Below, in pieces: positions 13,545-16,708 of a stretch of 16,708 nt of DNA. The notes under the pieces were generated by a model. The model had not been told where the DNA came from and did no database searches. It saw only the letters and a program-made list of their open reading frames with translations. Source of the stretch: UBA6382 sp963631415 (GTDB lineage Bacteria > Bacteroidota > Bacteroidia > Bacteroidales > Bacteroidaceae); NCBI GenBank assembly GCA_963631415.1, contig CAVGQS010000043.1, positions 1-16,708 on the forward strand, given 5' to 3'. Position 1 is the stretch's first letter. Each line of letters begins with the position of its first letter. The position numbers were made by a program, and so were the translations under genes.

Positions 13545-15146
13545 TCAGTCCTTGCGCCCGAGCCTCAGCCAGGAGTGGCGCCTGCCCTCCGTGTCCTCGT
13601 CGCCGGCGGGCACCGTAGGCAGCACTATGATGAAGCGCGTGCCCTTGCCCAGCTCGCTCTCGGCGTGGATGTGGCCGCGGTGGAGCTGCACTATGTTGCG
13701 CACGTAGGCCAGGCCCAGGCCGAAGCCCTTCACGTCGTGCTTGTTGCCGCTGTGCACGCGATAGAACTTCTCGAAAATCTTCTTCAGGTTCTCCTTCTTT
13801 ATGCCAATGCCGTTGTCGGCTATGGTCACCACCACGTTGTCGTGGCGGTTCTCGGTGCTCACGGTGATGTGCAGGGGCTCGTCTTCGCGGCGGTACTTCA
13901 CGGCGTTCTCCATCAGGTTAAACAACACGTTGGTGATGTGCACCTCGTCGCCCGTGATGACGGGGTTCTCTGCCCTGAGGTCGGTGGTTATGGTGCCGCC
14001 CTTCTCCTCTATCTTGAGGGCGAAGGTCGACGCCACGTCGTCGGCCATGGTGTTGAGGTCGAGGTCGTCGTGCTTGAGCGACATCTTCTTGTTCTCGAAG
14101 AGCGAGGTCTGCAGCACGCGGTCCACCAGCCGCTGCAGGCGCCGCGTCTCGTCGCTGATGACGCTCGAGAGGTGGCTGGTCATGGCGGGAGTCTTGGGCA
14201 CCGACTCGTCCACCAGCATCTGCGAGGCGAGCGAGATGGACGCCACCGGGGTCTTCAGCTCATGGGTCATGTTGCTCACAAAGTCGTTCTTCATCTCGCT
14301 CAGCTTGCGCTGGCGCAGCACCATGCGGATCATGTAGACGTAGACCGCCAGCAGAATGACTATGAAGACCACCGACACAATGACGTAGCGCGCCGACTTG
14401 TAGATATAGCGGTCTATCGACGGGAAGTTGACGGTCAGCACAGCGGTGTTCGACGGCGAGTTGTTAGACATCAGCACCTGCTTGTAGCTGTGGTCAGCGC
14501 CCTCGTCGGTGTAGTCCGGACACTGGTAGAGCACGCGCCCGCTGGCGTTGGTCACCGTGAAGTGGTAGGGCGTGTCGATGCCGTTGTGGGCAAACTCCAC
14601 CCTGATGAAGTTGTCGAGCTTCCTGAAGTCTATGCGCTCCTCTATGGGGGTGTTGCTCGAGGAGTAGAGTATGGAGTAGATCACCCGGTTGAGCTGCTGC
14701 TGCTGATAGATGTAGCGCTTCTTGAGCTCAGCCTGCATCTTGTCCGAAAACTCATACTTGCTCCTGAAGTCCCTGCCCTGCAGCGTCAGCCCCTTGCCCG
14801 TGGCGTTGTGGGAGATGAGCCCGGACGACGACTGCCGGCGCTTCTGCGAGCGCAGCGAGGTGGCGAGCGTGTCGCCAAAGATGCTGCCGTCGTTCATGTC
14901 GTCGGCGCGCAGGCTGTCGTCAATCTCTTGCGAGCCAATCGAGTGGAGGTCCATCTTGAGCTCCTTCAGCGTCTCGTCCATCTCCACGGCGCGCGCTACG
15001 CGAAAGAGGCTGCGGCTCACGCTGGCGTCAAACTGCTCCTTGCGCATGCTGGTCATGCGGTTGTGGAAACTTATTATCACCGAGATGAGGGCGATGAAGA
15101 CGATGCCCATCAGTGCGGCGGCTATGAATATTGCGTGCTTCTTCAT
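13545..15146 (-). CDS. rprX: Membrane sensor histidine kinase RprX
   Basis: I choose the ATG at 15146 (533 residues, MKKHAIFIAAALMG). A frame-compatible ATG 24 bases upstream would add MVFANFVG, but those codons overlap the -7 promoter box, so they are unlikely to be translated. With this numbering, TM1 lies at about 5-26, a large periplasmic sensor region at 30-250, TM2 at 254-276, and a HisKA dimerisation helix contains the phospho-acceptor H295 in MTHELKTP. The HATPase domain has an N-box (NLMENAVKY, about 410-418), G1 DNGIGI (444-449), an F-box FEKFYR and G2 GFGLGLAYV (474-482). No HAMP or PAS domain is evident. The periplasmic region shows no recognisable family and presumably senses an envelope signal. 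It phosphorylates RprY, encoded next. Confidence 0.92.
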   Translation of the reverse strand: MKKHAIFIAAALMGIVFIALISVIISFHNRMTSMRKEQFDASVSRSLFRVARAVEMDETLKELKMDLHSIGSQEIDDSLRADDMNDGSIFGDTLATSLRSQKRRQSSSGLISHNATGKGLTLQGRDFRSKYEFSDKMQAELKKRYIYQQQQLNRVIYSILYSSSNTPIEERIDFRKLDNFIRVEFAHNGIDTPYHFTVTNASGRVLYQCPDYTDEGADHSYKQVLMSNNSPSNTAVLTVNFPSIDRYIYKSARYVIVSVVFIVILLAVYVYMIRMVLRQRKLSEMKNDFVSNMTHELKTPVASISLASQMLVDESVPKTPAMTSHLSSVISDETRRLQRLVDRVLQTSLFENKKMSLKHDDLDLNTMADDVASTFALKIEEKGGTITTDLRAENPVITGDEVHITNVLFNLMENAVKYRREDEPLHITVSTENRHDNVVVTIADNGIGIKKENLKKIFEKFYRVHSGNKHDVKGFGLGLAYVRNIVQLHRGHIHAESELGKGTRFIIVLPTVPAGDEDTEGRRHSWLRLGRKD

Positions 15147-15151
15147 GCCCA

Positions 15152-15159
15152 CAAAATTA
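15152..15159 (-). promoter_or_regulatory. -7 promoter box for rprX(Y), five bases before the start codon
   Basis: The minus strand reads TAATTTTG, an exact -7 match, followed by TGGGC and the ATG at 15146. Transcription would start at or next to the start codon, giving a leaderless operon mRNA. No convincing -33 element is visible. Confidence 0.6.
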
Positions 15160-15274
15160 GCAAACACCATGCCGACTCCGAAGGGCGGCGGCGCCGGATT
15201 TCCTAAATGTTAAAATTTTTAACCCTGCGGCACTATTTTAATGCCCGGTTCGGCAAATTACTTCCCAAAAGCAC

Positions 15275-15282
15275 TACTTTTG
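15275..15282 (+). promoter_or_regulatory. -7 promoter box for the radical SAM gene, four bases before the start codon
   Basis: TACTTTTG matches TAnnTTTG exactly. CAGC and the ATG at 15287 follow directly, so the mRNA should be leaderless. This promoter and that of rprX face away from each other across the 140-bp space between the genes. Confidence 0.6.
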
Positions 15283-15286
15283 CAGC

Positions 15287-16225
15287 ATGAGCGAACTGTC
15301 CACAACCCTCTTCCGCGACTACGCCGCGTTCCTCGGCGGCCGCTTCCCCTTCAAGGTGCAGAAGCTGAGCATCGACGGCGGCTTCGGGTGCCCCAACCGC
15401 GACGGCACACTGGGCCGCGGCGGCTGCGCCTACTGCAACAACCGCACCTTCACGCCAGCCTACTGCAACCCGGGCGACTCCATAGCCCAGCAGATAAGGA
15501 AGGGGCGCGAATTCTTCGGCGCTAAATATCCCGGCATGAAATATCTGGCCTACTTCCAGGCCCACACCAACACCTACGCCCCACTCCACACGCTCAAGGC
15601 AAAATATGAGGAGGCGCTCAGCCAGGACGGCATCGTAGGACTGGTGGCAGGCACTCGCCCCGACTGCGTCGCCGACGACCTGCTCGACTACCTGGGCGAG
15701 CTGGCCCGCACCACCTTCGTCATGATGGAATACGGAGTGGAGAGCACCGACGACCACATTCTCCAGACCGTCAACCGCCGCCACACCTTCGCCCAGAGCC
15801 GCGACGCCATAGAGCGCACCGCCGCCAGGGGCATCAGCACCTGTGCCCACATCATCATAGGACTGCCCGGCTCCACGCGCCGGCAGACGCTCGCCGAGCC
15901 CGCCCTCGTGTCAGCTCTCCCCCTTGACGTCCTCAAACTCCACCAACTGCAGATAGTGGACGGCACCGCCATGGCCCGGCACTACAAGGAGCACCCCGAC
16001 CAAATCCCCCTCTTCGCCACACCCCAAGACTACGCCACTACAGTCATAGACTACATCGAGCGCCTGCGCCCCGACATAGCCCTCGAGCGCTTTACCTCGC
16101 AGTCGCCCGCCGACCTCCTCCTCGCCCCACGCTGGGGCATGAAGAACTACCAGTTCACCGCCATGCTCCGCCAGATGATGGCTCAGCGCCACACCTGGCA
16201 AGGCCGACTCTGGCAGAAAGAATGA
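15287..16225 (+). CDS. YhcC/TIGR01212-family radical SAM protein
   Basis: The 312-residue protein carries the cluster motif of this family, CX11CX2C at C35, C47 and C50 (CPNRDGTLGRGGCAYC), which binds the [4Fe-4S] cluster that cleaves S-adenosylmethionine. Further family landmarks are YFQAHTNTYAP (89-99), VAGTRPDC (120-127), MEYGVES (147-153, the SAM-binding side) and HIIIGLPGS (188-196). After them comes a C-terminal extension of the Radical_SAM_C type, ending near residue 300 (APRWGMKNYQF). The length is normal for the group. The protein is cytosolic; the reaction of the family is not established, and older coproporphyrinogen-oxidase labels are not supported. It stands alone, divergent from rprX. 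The strand is strongly C-rich. The start is supported by the adjacent -7 box. Confidence 0.9.
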   Translation: MSELSTTLFRDYAAFLGGRFPFKVQKLSIDGGFGCPNRDGTLGRGGCAYCNNRTFTPAYCNPGDSIAQQIRKGREFFGAKYPGMKYLAYFQAHTNTYAPLHTLKAKYEEALSQDGIVGLVAGTRPDCVADDLLDYLGELARTTFVMMEYGVESTDDHILQTVNRRHTFAQSRDAIERTAARGISTCAHIIIGLPGSTRRQTLAEPALVSALPLDVLKLHQLQIVDGTAMARHYKEHPDQIPLFATPQDYATTVIDYIERLRPDIALERFTSQSPADLLLAPRWGMKNYQFTAMLRQMMAQRHTWQGRLWQKE

Positions 16226-16358
16226 AAAAGAAGAAAGCCAATATTCGACTCGCGATTCGTGTTCGTTACTGTCCACCGCAATAATTTCCGCGCGTTCCGT
16301 GTTTCAGTGTTCAAAAAAATTCCACATTCGGAATAAACACCAAAGCAGCGACACATAG

Positions 16359-16378
16359 CCCTTCCATTTTTGGAAGGG
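16359..16378 (+). terminator. Hairpin after the radical SAM gene, possible terminator or REP-like palindrome
   Basis: CCCTTCCA (16359-16366) pairs perfectly with TGGAAGGG (16371-16378) around a TTTT loop, and TTGGGGTAGG follows. It is 133 bases past the stop at 16225. The missing T-tract argues against a standard intrinsic terminator. The form (CCCTTCC-loop-GGAAGGG then TTGGGGT) resembles short dispersed palindromes seen between Bacteroidota genes. Confidence 0.45.
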
Positions 16379-16480
16379 TTGGGGTAGGCTCCATGTTAAG
16401 AAAAAGTCACAATCGTTAACGTGACCACGCTCCCATGTAAGCAAAGCGCCTTTCTCTTAACTCGACACAACGACATTCTT

Positions 16481-16526
16481 AAGGGTCAAAGGACCTGTCC
16501 CGGTGACCCTTGTCCCGGTGACCCTT
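16481..16526. repeat. Two exact 15-bp tandem repeats plus an upstream complement
   Basis: TGTCCCGGTGACCCT occurs twice with no gap (16496-16510 and 16511-16525). AAGGGTCA at 16481-16488 is the exact reverse complement of TGACCCTT, which occurs at 16504-16511 and again at 16519-16526. GGAC/GTCC (16491-16500) can form a small inner stem. Two mutually exclusive hairpins are therefore possible. Confidence 0.7.
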
Positions 16527-16633
16527 CACACAAACTCTACCCTTATTTGTGTTGTATGCAATACACAATGTTAAATATTTGGCATCCTTGCCATATTTCC
16601 GAACAAATATTCGCTAATCTTATATAAAATTTG

Positions 16634-16641
16634 TACATTTG
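16634..16641 (+). promoter_or_regulatory. -7 promoter box for a gene beyond the right edge
   Basis: TACATTTG is an exact TAnnTTTG match in strongly A/T-rich DNA. The downstream leader forms a perfect 7-bp stem, GTTAGAA (16648-16654) with TTCTAAC (16660-16666). No start codon for a long frame is reached before the window ends, so the leader is at least about 60 nt. Confidence 0.5.
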
Positions 16642-16708
16642 CAACCAGTTAGAAGTGAGTTCTAACGTTTCGCTTGATATTGCCACAATTATATAAAGCA
16701 ATAAGGGG

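Larger units (their letters stand above)
16226..16708. other. Gene-free right-end stretch
   Basis: These 483 bases hold no convincing coding region; the only longer frame (from 16421) has a composition shaped by a tandem repeat. What can be seen is a hairpin at 16359-16378, an inverted repeat GTCAC/GTGAC flanking a CGTTAACG palindrome (16406-16425), a 15-bp tandem repeat at 16496-16525, and a promoter with a structured leader at 16634-16708 for a plus-strand gene outside the window. Confidence 0.6.

Noticed and set aside
15147..15170. Upstream ATG that would extend RprX by eight residues
   Set aside because: The extra codons overlap the -7 box TAATTTTG, and the sequence MKKHAIF after it is a typical membrane-protein start.
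13518..15206. 562-codon plus-strand frame opposite rprX
   Set aside because: It is rich in His, Val, Arg and Leu with no domain, and is a mirror of the GC-biased codons of a clear histidine kinase.
16421..16627. 68-codon frame in the right-end gap
   Set aside because: Its most striking part, CPGDPCPGDPS, is simply the 15-bp tandem repeat, and no promoter or terminator fits it.
1..16708. Search for CRISPR arrays, tRNA genes, insertion sequences and phage or defence genes
   Set aside because: No spaced repeats with unique spacers of CRISPR length, no cloverleaf-like segment, no transposase, integrase or nuclease motifs were seen. The array at 15-110 has units and spacers too short for CRISPR.

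Overview
The window looks like chromosomal DNA from a member of the Bacteroidales, most likely close to Prevotellaceae or Muribaculaceae. The evidence is as follows. There is a recognisable RprX/RprY two-component pair. Several genes carry the Bacteroidota -7 promoter box TAnnTTTG, and none has a Shine-Dalgarno sequence. There is an AspT/YidE-type duplicated transporter, and a giant secreted protein with a BspA-like leucine-rich region and a C-terminal tail of the Bacteroidota sorting-domain kind. The family assignment is an inference; the phylum is secure.

Layout. Positions 1-110 hold five TTAAGT-like motifs spaced 21-23 bp apart. They are followed by a probable 37-residue small gene (234-347, +) with its own intrinsic terminator (362-417). 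Five genes and one two-gene unit then lie on the minus strand. Read from left to right these are a membrane transporter with two RCK_C domains (492-2228), a 2,773-residue modular surface or secreted protein (2459-10780), a 220-residue outer-membrane beta-barrel protein (11093-11755), an ECF sigma factor (11850-12446), and the response regulator rprY with its histidine kinase rprX (12763-15146). Diverging from rprX on the plus strand is a YhcC/TIGR01212-type radical SAM protein (15287-16225). The last 483 bases hold no convincing gene. They contain a hairpin of repetitive-element type, a 15-bp tandem repeat that can form alternative stems, and a promoter with a structured leader for a gene beyond the right edge.

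How the parts work together. The rprXY genes read as an operon for envelope signal transduction. The sigma factor lies 94 bp upstream of the beta-barrel gene in the same direction and could drive or be co-transcribed with it, but each gene has its own -7 box. The giant gene is monocistronic, with its own promoter, signal peptide and tandem 3' hairpins. The transporter has a separate promoter and a terminator-like hairpin in its leader.

The most unusual items are the giant protein, which alternates short helical modules with beta-rich, trefoil-like modules and contains a ~435-residue internal duplication; three genes whose -7 box sits 4-7 nt before the start codon, implying leaderless mRNAs; the terminator-like leader of the transporter; and the phased repeat array beside the small gene. 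I see no mobile element, CRISPR array, tRNA or rRNA gene.
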